Shown: positions 1 to 12,996 of the stretch, piece by piece
Numbering within the stretch: the stretch's first letter is position 1
How the letters are laid out: every line of letters begins with the position of its first letter
From: Ophiocordyceps camponoti-saundersi (nom. inval.)
Lineage: Eukaryota; Ascomycota; Sordariomycetes; Hypocreales; Ophiocordycipitaceae
Direction: 5' to 3'
Length of the DNA: 59,594 nucleotides
NCBI GenBank assembly: GCA_003339415.1
Contig: PDHQ01000208.1
Location: forward strand, 2,060 to 61,653
The notes under the pieces: generated by a model
Database searches by the model: none
What the model was told of the DNA's origin: nothing
Seen by the model: only the letters and a program-made list of their open reading frames with translations
Position numbers and translations under genes: made by a program

Positions 1-103
1 GTCACATGCCAAGCAAGGATACTCTCCCCCCTCCCTGATTTGAGAACCACCTGCTCGCCGTGTGAAAACCGTGCGAGCTCTTCCCCTCTTTTCCCCCTCT
101 TTT

Positions 104-156
<53 letters not shown>

Positions 157-1056
157 CGCACTCCACTTCACTCCACTCCACCCTCCTCTCTGATACAATA
201 CATACATACATACATGCACACACTCAAATCTCAACCCTCATCCTCTCTCTCTACGGGTTCCTTTTCTTCCTTTCCCATGTCCTTTGAATCACTCTGATCC
301 CCTACTCTTACTACCTCGGATACGTCCCTACCCTACCACACCTTTTTTCTTCTCTTCTCTCTATTATTATTTTTACTATTATTTCTTTATTTTTATTTTT
401 CGCCCTCTTCCGTCTTTCCCCCCCCCCCTCTCCTCCTCCTCCTCCTCCTCCTCCGTCATACATACATACAACATCCATACTACCTACCCTACCTACCAGG
501 TACCCTACCGGTTCTACCCTCCTCTCCTCTTACCCACCTTCATCGTCTTTCGTCCCTGGAATCATCATCATCATCACCGCCGCCGTCGTCTTCGTCTCTC
601 TCGCCTGCCCCACCGATTGGTATCGCCGACTTCCTTCTTCTATCAGGTTCGTCCTTTACCCACTTCCTGACTCAGTCTCTCTTTCTCTCTCTCTCTCTCT
701 TTCCATCTCTATCTTCCCTTCAACGCGCCGACGACGCTCTCCTGTTTCTTCTTCTTCTCCTCCCCCTCTTCCTCCACCATCATCTCGCAGCGCCCTCCGC
801 TCATAGCGCATCTCTTCTCTCGCAGACCACAATTCAACGGAGCAATACAAGTCGACTTTCGAATTATGCGGTAGCCTTTGCGGGTATCCTTCTGCCATCG
901 TTTGCGGCGCCGTGAACCGCCAACGACTCTGCCACACCAACACACACGCGCCCCCCCCCCCCCCAATTCGACTCTCTCTCCCCCTTTCTCCCCGTCCCAG
1001 CCACGACTACAACAAAACATAAAACTCCGCTGCGAGCCTCGTCGTTCATCGTTACG
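1..1056. other. Upstream region of AUR1, pyrimidine-rich, no gene seen
   Basis: No coding region can be supported here. The + strand is strongly C/T-rich, which is common in leaders of filamentous fungal genes, with a 49-base C run at 105-153, a CATACATA stretch near 200-215, CTC repeats near 430-455 and a CT microsatellite near 676-700. The predicted proteins in this stretch are low-complexity Pro, Ser or Gly strings, so they are not credible genes. It probably contains the AUR1 promoter and 5' leader; the transcription start is not visible. Confidence 0.7.
105..153. repeat. Homopolymer C run, 49 bases
   Basis: An uninterrupted run of 49 C residues, with shorter C runs before it. Such tracts can form G-quadruplex or i-motif structures, but they are also a frequent site of sequencing and assembly error, and similar tracts surround the N gap at 34963-34972. 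The exact length should not be trusted. Confidence 0.9.
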
Positions 1057-2498
1057 ATGGACTGTCCGGGCTCGCCCCCGAGGAAGCCGGTCCTCCCGAC
1101 GCTCTGGACGGAAAACCTCACCGACGTCGTCCTCGGCCGCCTCCCCCGCCCCTCACAGTCCGGTCGAAGAAGAAGTCGTTCCGACGTCAAACCCCTGCGT
1201 CACGGCGCCCCCGACATCACCAGTCTGCAGCGCTCCTTCAGTCTTTGGGATGGAGTTCGCGACCTTCAGAGACGGCGATGGCGCCCTGCCGACCTGCAAT
1301 ACCTCTTCCTCGCCGCCTTGACCCTCTTCTCTCTCGCCATCGCTCCGCCAGCTCCGATCCTCAAGGCTATCGCTCTCGTCGCCGCCGCCTGGCTGCTGCT
1401 CATGCCAGCCACGCGCCAATTCTTCCTACCCTCCGTCACCATATGGGTGTGGCTCGTATATTTCTTCTGTAGCCGGTGAGTTTTCGCGACGCTGTAATCA
1501 AACTTGCGCCGGATCGGCTGACCTTCATCTCCACCAGCTTCATCCCCTACGACTACCGCCCTCACATCTGGGTCCGCGTTCTGCCTGCGCTGGAAAACGT
1601 CCTGTACGGCGCTAATCTGTCCAACATCCTCTCGGCCCACCAACACGCCGTGCTCGACATCCTCGCCTGGTTGCCCTACGGCATCATCCACTTCGGTGCA
1701 CCCGCCACATGCTCGCTGCTAATGTTTATTTTCGCCCCCCCCGGCACAACGTCCGTCTTCGCCCGTGCCTTTGGCTGGATGAGCCTTCTCGGCGTCACCA
1801 TCCAGCTTCTCTTTCCCTGCACTCCGCCCTGGTACGAGAACGAGCATGGTTTGGTCCCGGCGACGTACGGCATGCCCGGTTCTCCCGCCGGCCTGGCCCG
1901 CATCGACGCAATCTTCGGCATCGACCTGTACACCACAAACTTCACCGCCGCGCCCCTGCCCTTTGGCGCATTTCCCTCCCTGCACGGTGGTTACGCCGTG
2001 CTCGAGGCTCTCTTCATGAGCCACTGTTTTCCCAACTTCCGCGTCTTCTTCATCGGCTACGCCGGCTGGATCTGGTGGTCGACCATGTACCTGAGCCACC
2101 ACTATGCCATCGATCTCGTCGGTGGCGGTCTCATCGCCATGGCCTTCTTCTACTCGGCTCGCGCCCGCTGGCTGCCACGCCGCCAGCCCGACAAGACCAC
2201 ACGCTGGGACTACGATTACGTCGAAATTGGCACCCGCGCCCGCCCCGCCGACGAAGAGTACGGGCTTGGCGTCGGAGCCGGCGGCAAGTATATCGGCCTC
2301 GGCTTGCTCCAGCACCGCCGCCCGAGTTCGAGCGACGGTTGGACGATCGGCAGCAGTTCCAGTTACAGCTCGACCAGCGGCACCATCAGCCCGACCTCGT
2401 CTGACTCGTCGTCGGGAGTCTTCGCCGACGTCGATCAAAATGGCGCGTGGGAAAGCGACTCGGATCTACCCTTGCACGAAGTCGGCCTTACGCGGTGA
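1057..2498 (+). CDS. AUR1: Inositol phosphorylceramide synthase catalytic subunit AUR1
   Basis: Transfers phosphoinositol from phosphatidylinositol to ceramide in the Golgi, making inositol phosphorylceramide; this is the fungal target of aureobasidin A. Two exons, 1057-1475 and 1538-2498, joined by a 62-nt GTGAGT..CAG intron, give 459 aa. The protein is a multi-pass membrane protein with hydrophobic segments from about residue 85. The PAP2-type lipid phosphatase motifs are visible: PSLHGGY around H289, and YLSHHYAIDLVGG with H328 and D332, matching the catalytic His-His-Asp of the family. The C-terminal tail (about 350-459) is Ser-rich and less conserved. The first ATG at 1057 gives the expected N-terminus, including the segment ending FFCSR that splices to FIPYDYRPH. 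Convergent with the kinase gene downstream. Family assignment is secure. Confidence 0.96.
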
Positions 2499-4264
2499 CC
2501 TCGGGAGTAGCCGTCTCTTTTCCTCTGATGACGGAGGAGGAGACGACTGCTACCGTTTATTTTTCAAAGTCTCCTTCCGCCGGTCAGTCTCTCACCAACT
2601 CATCGCGACACTCAACTCAATCGTCTTGACCCCTTTTGATTTCTCGGGTCCCACCACTACCTTCTACATGATTGTGGCGTTCTTTTTTATCAGCACAGCG
2701 AATTGGCGCAACACGATGTCTTTTTTTTTCTTTATAAACCACCATTCCCCCCCCCCGCGCGTTCCCTGGAGGCGCGCGCTCGTTGCTGGGGAGGTGTTGA
2801 ACGGCCGGTTGGGAAAGGGAGACAAGCGGCCGAGGACGGCTCGCCACGCGAATCTCATGAAACCCCTTTTCTTCATTTCTCTCTTACTTCTTTTATTCTC
2901 CTCCTATATATATTTTTTACAACTTTTACTTACACTACCTGCTGTTTCCTTCTTCGTTTTCGTCTTCTCCTTCTCTTCCTCACTTTATCATCATCTTCTA
3001 CTTCCCGCCTCCGGCTTCGGCTTGCGACTACGCCAAGATTGTTCATTGGCTTTGCATACCCAAGCCTTCTTCCGTCCTCCAACCCCTCCTTTTCACTACA
3101 CTCCCGTCTCCCTCCCCTTCGCCACGTTCAATCGACCGCCAATTTCTCTAGTCGTGTTTTTTTTTCCCGACTACCCATTTTCGTCTGGTTCTTAATTTGG
3201 AACCGTCTTTCTTTCTCGTCCTGTCGTCTTACCCCGATTCGCTCTTCCGAACCCAATGCGGCGAAATTCCGATGACGAATAGACTATGTATGTACGTAAT
3301 GTATAACCCCCCTGACAGAGGTTGGGAGCAAGAGGGAAAAGAGCGAAGATAAGAAGAAAAGATCAAAGACGAAAGGGGAAGAAAGGAAAGGAGAAAAAGC
3401 ACGGGGTCGTCATGAGGATCATGGTCATGGAAGAGAAGAGTGAGAGGTTTGAGACGTGATGAAGATGTCAAGTTTCACTCATGGGTATGGAGGAAATGGA
3501 ACATGGGGAGAGAAGGGATCTCTGAGGGGTTGGAAAAGGAAAGGAATGGAATGAAGACGAGACGAGAGCAGAGGAGAAGAGACGAGACGAGAGGGGGTAG
3601 GAGATAGCAGACATTTGATGCCACTCGCTAGACGCTAGACGCTAGAAGGAATGTTCAAATGGATATGGAATACAGTTCTGTTCTTGCTCTCATTTTTTCT
3701 TTCTTCATTCATCTGGATGTCATGGGCAACGGACGGGTTGTCTGTCTCAGTGAGTGAGTGCTTTGGTGGTACGAGTCCGAGGAGTTGTTGTCTTTTCTTT
3801 TTTCCCTCTCTCTTTTGAGTATGCTATCAAGGGTTGGGATTTGGGTTAGGGATGTAAAACGACATATACCATTTTATGAAGGATATGGTGTTTTCATGAA
3901 TGGGGCCTGAGATGGGGTTTGGAAGGTGTGGAAGATGAAGGTTTCAAGAAATGGTGTGTAGATGGATACAACATGTCAAAAGTCGAGATGGCTTTTTTTT
4001 TTTCATCTTACACGACAATAATACCTTTCCTGACTTTTTTTTTTTTCTCTTCATTTTTGCTTCTTCGTAAATTTGCCCGAGAGAAAGGGGGCTATCCTAG
4101 TGGGACGAGGTGTGGCGGGGATGGTGATTGTCATGAAGTGTCGTCGGTATGTGATGTATTGGGGGGGTGAGGGGGTTAGAGACCACGCTCGAGATGGGTA
4201 GGTGAGTGGGTGATGAATTCATGGGGTAGTGTGGTGGTGGTGGTGGTGAAGTGGAAAAGAGAGG
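2499..4264. other. Intergenic region between convergent AUR1 and kinase genes
   Basis: No gene is supported in these 1.77 kb. It holds the 3' regions of two convergent genes. The + strand is pyrimidine-rich to about 3270, then switches sharply to purine-rich (GAGA, GGAA) from about 3320 to 3640, consistent with the two transcription units meeting near 3300. The open frames seen (for example 2104-3195 and 3919-4170) are T-rich low-complexity readings without recognisable domains. Confidence 0.65.
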
Positions 4265-5648
4265 CTATCGCGGGGGTAGGCCTGCCCAGAGACCGTGGTG
4301 GTGGGTGTTTTCCGTGCGCAGCAGCGGGTTGGCGTTGTCGAGAGGCTTTCGCGTCTCGGTAGCGTAGCCGCTGTCGTCCTTGCCGAGGTGGATGGCTTCG
4401 GCTTCGGCCTTGTTGTCCTTGTGATGATGTTGTTGACCGCGCGCACGCGACGGCTCGTGGGAGCGGACGCCGTCCATCATCATGTGATGGGCCTCGCGAA
4501 GCTTGTTGATGGCGCGGACGGTGTCGATGGCGGCGTGGAGGGTGCGACGGGCGTTGAAATTCTTCTTGATCGTCGGCAGGAGGTTCTCGCCCGCTCCGTC
4601 CGAGGGAATGTGGTGGGCGACGAAGGGGTGTTGGAGCGCTTCGAGCGCGGTGATGCGCTTGGTCTGGTCGACGGTCAGGCAGCGGCGGATGAAGTCCTTT
4701 GCCTGGGAGGAGACGCCGCGCCAGTAATCCGGGGGCGAGAAGCTGTAGTCGGCCGCCAGGATGGCCTGCATCTCTTCAAAGTCGGAGTCGCGATCGAAGG
4801 GGGTGTAGCCGCAGAGGAGGAAATAGGTGATTACCCCGACGGCCCAGAGGTCGACCGGCTTCCCGTGGCCCGTCTTCTTGAAGATTTCGGGCGCCATGTA
4901 ACCCGGGGTGCCGCAGGTGGTGGTGAGGACGTGGAAGCGCTGCTCGTCCATGATGCGCGAGAGGCCGAAGTCTGCGATGAGGAGGTCGGCGTTGTCCTCG
5001 GGCGTTCGGAACAGTAGGTTCTCCGGCTTGAGGTCTCTGTGGACGATGCCGTGGTCGTGGAGGTAGGCGACGGCCGAGAGGGTGGCGCGGATGAGGTCGG
5101 CGGCGTCGCTTTCGTAGTATGACCCCTTGCGACAGATTCGATCGAAGAGTTCGCCTCCGAGGGCGAGGTCGGTTACGAGATAGAGGTTGTTCATCGTTTC
5201 GAAGTAGTCGACCAGGGTGAGGATATTTCGGTGTCCCATTGACACCTTTTTCAGGACGGCGATTTCATTTCGCACCTATAGAAAAGGGACGGCATAAAGA
5301 TGGTTCAAGCGGAAAGAGTTAGGGAAGGGTTTTTTTGAAAAGAGGCAAGAGGGCAAAGAAGAGGATGAGAGGCGAAGGGAGGGCATTGCCTACCATGTGT
5401 TCCCGGCCGGCCATGAGATGCTTGTTGATGACCTTTGCGGCGTAGTAACGGCCCGTGTCGATGTGGACGCACTCCTTGACGACTGAATAGGATCCGGCGC
5501 CGAGCGTCTTGCCGACTTTGTATCTGCATGGCTGGATCTGCGGATGGGGAGCAGCGGTGGTGGCAGTGGTGGTAGCAGCAGCAGTAGTAGTAGTAGCAGC
5601 AGCAGCAGCAGCGGTAGTAGCTGGTCGTTCCACGCTCTGTTGGTCCAT
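4265..5648 (-). CDS. Ca2+/calmodulin-dependent protein kinase (CaMK I/IV type)
   Basis: Serine/threonine kinase acting in calcium signalling. Exons 5648-5394 and 5275-4265, joined by a 118-nt intron (GTAGGC..TAG), give 421 aa. Residues 10-33 are an Ala/Thr run encoded by a GTA/GCA-type microsatellite. The kinase domain follows: glycine loop LGAGSYSVV at 49-57, lysine K72 in AAKVI, catalytic HRD at 164-166 followed by LKPEN, DFG at 187-189, and an activation loop with TTTCGTPGYMAPE around 203-215, whose Thr is the site that CaMK kinases phosphorylate in this group. After the domain, the NARRTLHAAIDTVRAINKL segment looks like the autoinhibitory and calmodulin-binding helix. The tail is His-rich. 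I start at ATG 5648; the same frame runs further upstream without another ATG. It resembles Aspergillus CMKB-type kinases, but the exact orthologue is not certain. Confidence 0.93.
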
Positions 5649-7898
5649 TTGAGACGGATGGTAGTCGGCGATGTTTGTTGGCGGCGAACGCCGGCCCAAG
5701 CAGGTAGGCCTATGTAAGTACCTAGGTAGGACAGCTGAGGCGACGGGCTATTGTGGACACGGTGATTCTGGTTCCCCCTCTCTTTGAAGCTGGTGATGGA
5801 AAACACAGGATAGACGTGTAACGACGGGTGGATGAAAATAAAGAAGGGGGACGATGGAAAGCCGAGGCAGACGTATTAAACGAGGGGGTTCGGAGGGGGT
5901 CATCAATGGTCGAGACTCGAAGGGTCCAGCGACGTCGCGCGCGCCCCATTGGTAGGTAGAAAGGATGGAGGTGAGGGAGGGGATGGAAAGGAATCGTCGA
6001 GGTGTAGGGTAGCTGACCCTTTTCCCCCCCCCTTCATCTGTGTGGTCGCGGGGCCGGTTTCCGGACTCGGAGGACGGGGGAGGGTTTGAATGACGGGCTC
6101 GGGAACGGCGGCCGGGAAGAGGCTGTTTATTTTCTTTATAGTTACCTGTTTGCTTCCTTGCTCGTCGCTGACCTCATTTCACCGAGTTTATGCTAGCAAT
6201 TACGACTTGTGTACGGAGTATATTTTACATATGTACATATATGTATGTATGTACGCCCACTGCTGGCTTTGTTGAATAATTGGATGCAGAACCGGTTCCA
6301 AGGATCTGGCCGTTGAACATGGCGTGACATGAAATAAAACATGATAAGCACGGGCATTTTTCTCGACCCAGCTCAGCTGCTGCATAAGTATTCCCACATA
6401 TTATTCGTGCAGACATATTTGCAAGGTCAGGTACGGAATTGTGTGAAATAAATCGACGCTTGCAATTCATCCAACTCAACCGTCCGGAGCCGTGGTGAAT
6501 CGTTTCCCCGTCTGTTGTGACTTGTGAGTAAAGAGGCTGCAAGGGGGAGGGAGAGCCGGGACACGTACCTATCTACCTACCTAGGTAGGTAGGTCTACCC
6601 AGGACTGGGAGTATCTGGTAGGAGGGTTCAGGCCCAGCGCGGCTGCACCTGTGTGCGGTTGTGAGCTGCTTGAGTCTACTTGTACGTCCGTACATCGGTG
6701 TGCTCCTTTCACCTTTCGAGACCCTTGTTTGCCACAAGTCTTTATCGATCGTTCAATCTCCTTCTCCTGACGTCTATCCAGGAAGGAATCGCCACATTAT
6801 CGTGTTGTACGGCCTACCCTATAAATCTCCCTCTTAGTTAGTCAGCGCTGCCGGCCCTACTTCTGAGGGCCTTGCCTAGCCACACAGACCTAGCACAGTC
6901 ATAGTCACATCGTCCCCAGATCGCGTCGCTTGCGGCCGCTATCAGCGGGCAAAGCCCCAAGGTACCCGCTACCTCCCACCAAAGGCACGCGCTACCTCTT
7001 CAGCGTGGGGAGCGAGGCGGTGGCTGAGGGCTGGGCGTTGACTTCGTCAGGTCTGCAGCGGCCGCCAGCCAGCGGGGAGAGTCACCGGAGTGAGAACTTG
7101 ATGCACCCAGAGAGAGGGAAAACAAAGAACAGAACAAACAAGTCGTTCTTCCGTCTTCCAAGACATACATAATCCATCCTTCATCCACCTCTATTGCTTT
7201 CACCGCTTGTGCCATGTGGCACGCAATCGGCCTCGGCGTCTCTTATGCATACATACATACAACATTATGTGTTCCTCCATGCGCATCCGTCTTATACGAG
7301 CCACAGCATTCACAATACATACATGCATATCCGTACTCACCTACCTACTTACACGCAGCTCACTGTGTGTGTAGCATAATAGGCACCTACCAGCTCTCTA
7401 CGGATACTGCATGCACATTGTACATAGGAACGAGATGCTTGCGTCATACGGACGTATACTATGAGAGTCTATGACACGCATCCCCCCGGACCCCGAGCCT
7501 CGGAACCCCCTTGTCAGCTCATGCCCCGAAATGCGAACACGGGCCCCGCGAATAGCCATCGCATCTCCTCCGTCTTCATCCCCCTTGCGCACATCATCAG
7601 CAAGGAGGTGGGCCCCAGCCCCGTGCTTCTATGTATTAACAGCATCCGAGTAATCTTCAGTTGACAGTAGTAGCAATTCTGTCTATTGATACAGGCGTCC
7701 GTACCTACAGGTATCTGACACCCCAAAGCAGAAGCAGACTGTACATGCGGATTACGTCCATACGCACCGGACATGCACGTCAGCCTCAGCTTCAGCCATA
7801 CCTAATACCTACTAGGTAGGTAGTAGGTAGGTGGCCTGTTAGCAAGCAAGCAAGCCACAACCGCCGTCACCCGCCATCACCCGCCACCACCAACGCTT
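5649..7898. other. Intergenic region upstream of the kinase and downstream of MLH2
   Basis: No gene is supported in 2.25 kb. It carries the kinase promoter on its left and the MLH2 3' region on its right. It has the dispersed motifs CCTAGGTAGG at 5721-5730 and 6580-6589, a variant at 7811-7820, TACGGAGTA at 6212-6220, and CATACATA tracts near 6235 and 7250. Two less repetitive GC-rich islands (about 6930-7120 and 7480-7620) have open frames on both strands but no recognisable domain, so I do not call genes there. Confidence 0.6.
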
Positions 7899-10739
7899 TC
7901 AACCTCTCCCCCTCACCTCCGACAGAGGAAACGGTAGCTTCAAGTTCACCCCGAACTCTTGCCCATCATTCTCGGCCTGCCAAGCCCCGATTGCTACCTG
8001 CAAGCGGTCCTTCACCTTCTCAACTTCCGCCATGTCCTCAATTGGCAATGCCTCCGTCAAATGGCCTTGCCGTATGTAAGAGTCGTGCTCGACGAGTTGC
8101 TCCATGCGACGCTGCACCTCATCGCACGAAACCTGCAGAGTTCGTGCTCGTGCACCGCCAGAAATCGTCTCTAGGGGCAGTGTTGTTGAGGACTGCCTCC
8201 TCCATGACGGTCGTCTCGTCGACGGCCTTCTCAATCGTTGCCCTTCAGTTGATCTCCGCCTCTGCCCATCTCCACGGTCGACGTCCGTCTCGGAGCCGGC
8301 TCCCGCATAGCCGTCATTCCAAAGCTTCACGCGCCGGTGCGGTGTTTCTGTTTCGGACTTGCGTTTTACTCTTCTTACTTGCTCTTCCGCCTCTGGAGAC
8401 GGAGTTCTCATAAGAAGCGCCTGCGTCGTATGAGAGTACGGCTTGTTCGCCTGTTGCGGCTTTGCCGAGCTCGATTCGGCTTCACAACCTGTAGCTTGAT
8501 CTGTCTGTCCATTCCCACGATTCTGCGCCAGAGGACTCTAGCCCTGGCTGGAGACGGATAAAGGACTTCGGAAATCCAGACGTAGTTGACTCTCACCTGT
8601 CTTACGAGCCTCGTCGCCCGGAACAGCGGCCCGGGCCAAGCCCGGGCTACTTGCTACCGGGCTGAACATGTTTGGCCGGATCGAGTGACCGGCGGCAGAG
8701 CCTCCACGTCCTCGCGCGAAGCCCGCTCTGGCCCGTGATCGACTTCTTGATCCCCGACCACGAGAACTCGGCCCTTCACCTCGAATGGGACCAGAGGATG
8801 GCGGGGTCGGAAAAGGAACGAGTCCACGGGAAAGCGACGGGCCATGACCAGGGGTCGAGTCTCCATAGACATTGGCACCGGCAGGCGGTGACAAGACAGG
8901 GGGGCTCCGTCTTTGGTCGACCAGTAGATGACCTCTTCCGGGCACGGGCGATCCTGACGCCATCTGCGGTGGACCGGGGGATGTTCGCAACGTCTCGCGT
9001 TCGTCCGCCGAGGACGATGAGCTCGAATCTTCCGGCTCTTCCCGCAACCGGTTCAGTGCCGAATTTTTGAGGGGCTGCAAAGGCGGCCGGCTGCTGAGGG
9101 CGGTCGGTTGCGTGTCTCGGGACGGGGCCGACTTCTCAACGGTCGCCGTATCGTCAGAGGCAATTTGAAACTCTTGGTCTTGCGATGGTCGGAAATACCG
9201 ATGGATGCCATCGGCTTTCCGCACCTGCAGAGGCGGCGGCCCTGAGGTTGCTGGTGGCTTTGCGGGTCGAGGTGGTATCAGTACATCGGTTATTTCGACC
9301 ATGCCGCCTTCGTCGGTACCGTTGCTATCACTACGGGTCATGTCAACTTTGATCAGTGTCCTCATCTTAACCGTAACGGGCTTGGTGGTGAATGCTTCCT
9401 TCGGTTGGTCTGGCTTCTGCATGCTGCCCTTGTTCGGATGAGGACATTTGGATTCTCCAATCTGTCGTTTGAGCGTCACCAATTGCGAGTCTGCCATGCC
9501 TTGATCGGCCTCTGGCAATGGTTGATCAGACACGCTTTCTTCCAGCAGGTGCAGGATATCTGCATCGTCAAGGGAAGAGGGGATGCCGTCATTGTCATTG
9601 CTGTCGGCCGGTGTGAGCAAGTAGCAAGATTTCGTAAAACCCCCAAGACCGACTTACAAAGGGCCCGGATCTATACTATTTGAGGCTGCACCGCCGCACA
9701 GCTGCTGGCACAGTTGTTCGAAGCACTTCAGCGGCGCTTCTTCATCAGTGAACAGGACGTCATCTTTAAGAGGTGTGACGTTAGGATCGTAGCTATGAGG
9801 TGGGCATCGGATATCCAAACGCATGAAAAGACGCTCAGCTCCGGCCAGATGCTCGGAAAGGTGGGACGTGAGAAGACTGGCAATCTTCTTGGGAAGTCGT
9901 CTGGTTGGCGACAGTGGCCTCTGATCAACCGACACAAAGATTCCCCCGCCCCTGACAGCCTTGACATCACCGTCAGGCCTAGGGACGAAAGCGTCGAGCA
10001 CCAAGCCCGGCGGTCGACTGTCGTCTAGCTTCAAAGGAAAGACGAGGTGAGTGCAATTAATGGTCAAAGCTCTGCCAAAGATTTGAAGAGCAGCTTCCTT
10101 AACGGTGGGTGAATGATTGGGGGAGTACCGCCATGTCTGAGCCGCGTCCTCGGACACCTTGAAGGACAACCTGAGGTGTGGTCGTGCTAGTGCATAGCTC
10201 TGAAGAAGACGCTTTATGGCGGCTATGGAACGAGCCCTCTCTTGCATGAGATGCTGTCTCCTCACGGGCATGCAGTCGAACAAACGAGCGACGAGAACGG
10301 TAGTACCGACAGGAGCGGAGACTGGTCTGCAGCTCTCAAGGCCTCCTCCAGGAGAGCGCAACTTCAGACGCGAAGCGACCGGCTCACCAGCAACTCTGGT
10401 AACGATGGAGAGGTCGGCGACAGCATTGGCAGCAGCCAAGGCCTCGCCCCGAAACCCCAAAGTGTTTCCGCCCCTGACCTGGAGCTCATCGAAGGTCCGC
10501 AGCTTGCTGGTATGGGCCCTCCGGCCGAGCAAGTCGAAGTCCGGCGGCGCGATGCCGTGGCCATTGTCTCGCACAGAGAGGCTGGACAGGGTGTCGGCTG
10601 CGATGGAAACGTCGACTGCCGTGGCCTCGGCGTCAATTGCATTATCTAAAAGCTCCTTTACGAGGTCGTATGGGGCCGAGATGGTGACGGAAGCACCGAG
10701 AAGGCGGACGGTGGATGAGGGTAACGAGATGATGGGCAT
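7899..10739 (-). CDS. MLH2: MutL-family mismatch repair protein, MLH2-like
   Basis: A MutL homologue of the MLH2 group (human PMS1 orthologue), expected to pair with MLH1 in mismatch repair or gene-conversion control in the nucleus. Three exons on the minus strand, 10739-9658, 9600-8597 and 8488-7899, with introns of 57 nt (GTAAGT..CAG) and 108 nt (GTGAGA..CAG), give 891 aa. The GHKL ATPase motifs are intact: E29/N33 in KELLDNAIDA, RDNGHGI at 57-63 and GFRGEA at 95-100. The first ~355 residues are the ATPase and transducer domains. Residues ~360-700 are a disordered linker rich in Ser, Pro and Arg-Gly. The C-terminus has a charged region and ends in a short conserved-looking helix-rich part; no PMS1/MLH3-type metal endonuclease motif is visible, as expected for MLH2. 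Divergent from RIB4. MutL family membership is secure; MLH2 rather than PMS1 or MLH3 rests on the N-terminus and the missing endonuclease motif. Confidence 0.9.
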
Positions 10740-11558
10740 CGTGACGGGTTTTCAGGGGTGTCGGAAAACCATGATCAGTTAATGATGATGATGATGATGA
10801 TGATGATGATGGTTGAGATATTGACGATGATGTGAATAATGACAAAGAAGAAGTAGAGAGAAGAGGAAGAAGAAGACGACGACGACGACGACGACGACGA
10901 TGATGATGAAGAAGAAGAAGAAGGAGAAGGAGAAGTAGGAGGAGGAGGAGAACAGACCCGTCCAGAGAAGTCATGATACTCTTTGTAGTGGGCGAGGAAG
11001 GAACTACATAGTCACTGCGCTGTTGCCATGAGAGAGGCACGATGCTGACAGACTTGTATGTACATACACGGATACACACTGCATCATCGTCATCACCACC
11101 AACCTCGTCTCCTTTATGAGCTCCTCTACCAAAGCCCATCTCCCTGACTCTAATGAATTCTAGGAAATCAGCTCAACACTCTACCTGGTTCTCTTGATAT
11201 GACTCGTCGTCTACCTGCCTACATACCTACCTACCTACCTAGCCTCCTACCCAGGTAGCCCCTGCTCAGCGCAGCCTCGTCCTCGTCATCTGCCCCGCCC
11301 ACCTCCACCTCCACCTCCACTCCCATCTCCACCTTCTCATCCCACCCAATCAGAAGCGCCAATTCCTCCTAGCCCAGAGCCTCAAGCTCACCAACCACAT
11401 CTGCCCTCAAACCCTCCTCACTCATCACCAAAACTGATCTATCCCCTTCCCTCTCACTCACACTCTCCCTTTTCAATTTCAATTTCTTGGATCAAGGAAA
11501 GAAAAGGGAAAAGAAAAAAAATAAAGAACCCCCCCCCCAAAAAAAAAAACAACGAGCA
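10740..11558. promoter_or_regulatory. Divergent promoter region of MLH2 and RIB4
   Basis: These 819 bp separate two outward-reading start codons, so they probably hold both promoters. There is an ATG/GAT microsatellite around 10780-10812, a GAC/GAT/GAA tract around 10870-10945, and a CCTACCTAGC stretch near 11225-11260. The RIB4-proximal part is C-rich and T-rich, ending in A-rich sequence just before the ATG. No specific factor site stands out. Confidence 0.6.
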
Positions 11559-12346
<788 letters not shown>

Positions 12347-12996
12347 TCCTGATCCTAGCTAGCGTCGTGTCACACTGCCACCCTTATCCCCACCTCCCCC
12401 CCCCCCCATTTCCCTGGTCGTCGAGAGATTACTCTCGCCTGTCCCGTGTCTAGGCACCTACATGCGTCCGCTACGTGCATAGACACGCATCGACTTTGCG
12501 AGACATCAAATCACCCATTGGTCCGAAGAGGGGGAGGACTACACAATCAGGCACACCGGCAGTTAAGACATCATCCAATTAGTCAATTAGCACGTATAGC
12601 CATGTCTATCGTCTGTGATCAAGACTGCCAATCCCGTCACTGTGTGCCTGCTGACACGCCCAAGCCCCTTCGAGATATCATCTAGCGAGAGAGAAAAGGG
12701 GGGGCGATTTGGTGCCGGCCAACGAGAGAGGTGATAATACCAACAGAAAACCCCCGAGCAGAAAAGAGAAGAATACAATGGGAATCACCTCGGCCTCGAC
12801 GGGAAGGGGTAAGACGCGCGCGAGTGGGAAAATAGAAGATGGAGGTGTATCCCCAAACATAGATGCCAAAGAGACATGTCCGACAGAAAGAAGAAATAGG
12901 GCCAGATGATATAATGTGGAGGAGAAAATATATGGGTGTCATGTCGTGCCGATAGAAGATGAGGAGGAAAAAAAAATAATGCAGGAATAATAATGA
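12347..12996. other. Intergenic region between convergent RIB4 and the 889-aa protein gene
   Basis: These 650 bp carry the two 3' regions. There is a C run near 12398-12410. No gene or structured RNA can be supported; small open frames here have no recognisable content. Confidence 0.6.

Noticed and set aside
1719..2438. 239-codon minus-strand frame opposite AUR1
   Set aside because: Shadow of the GC-rich AUR1 coding sequence with no recognisable domain.
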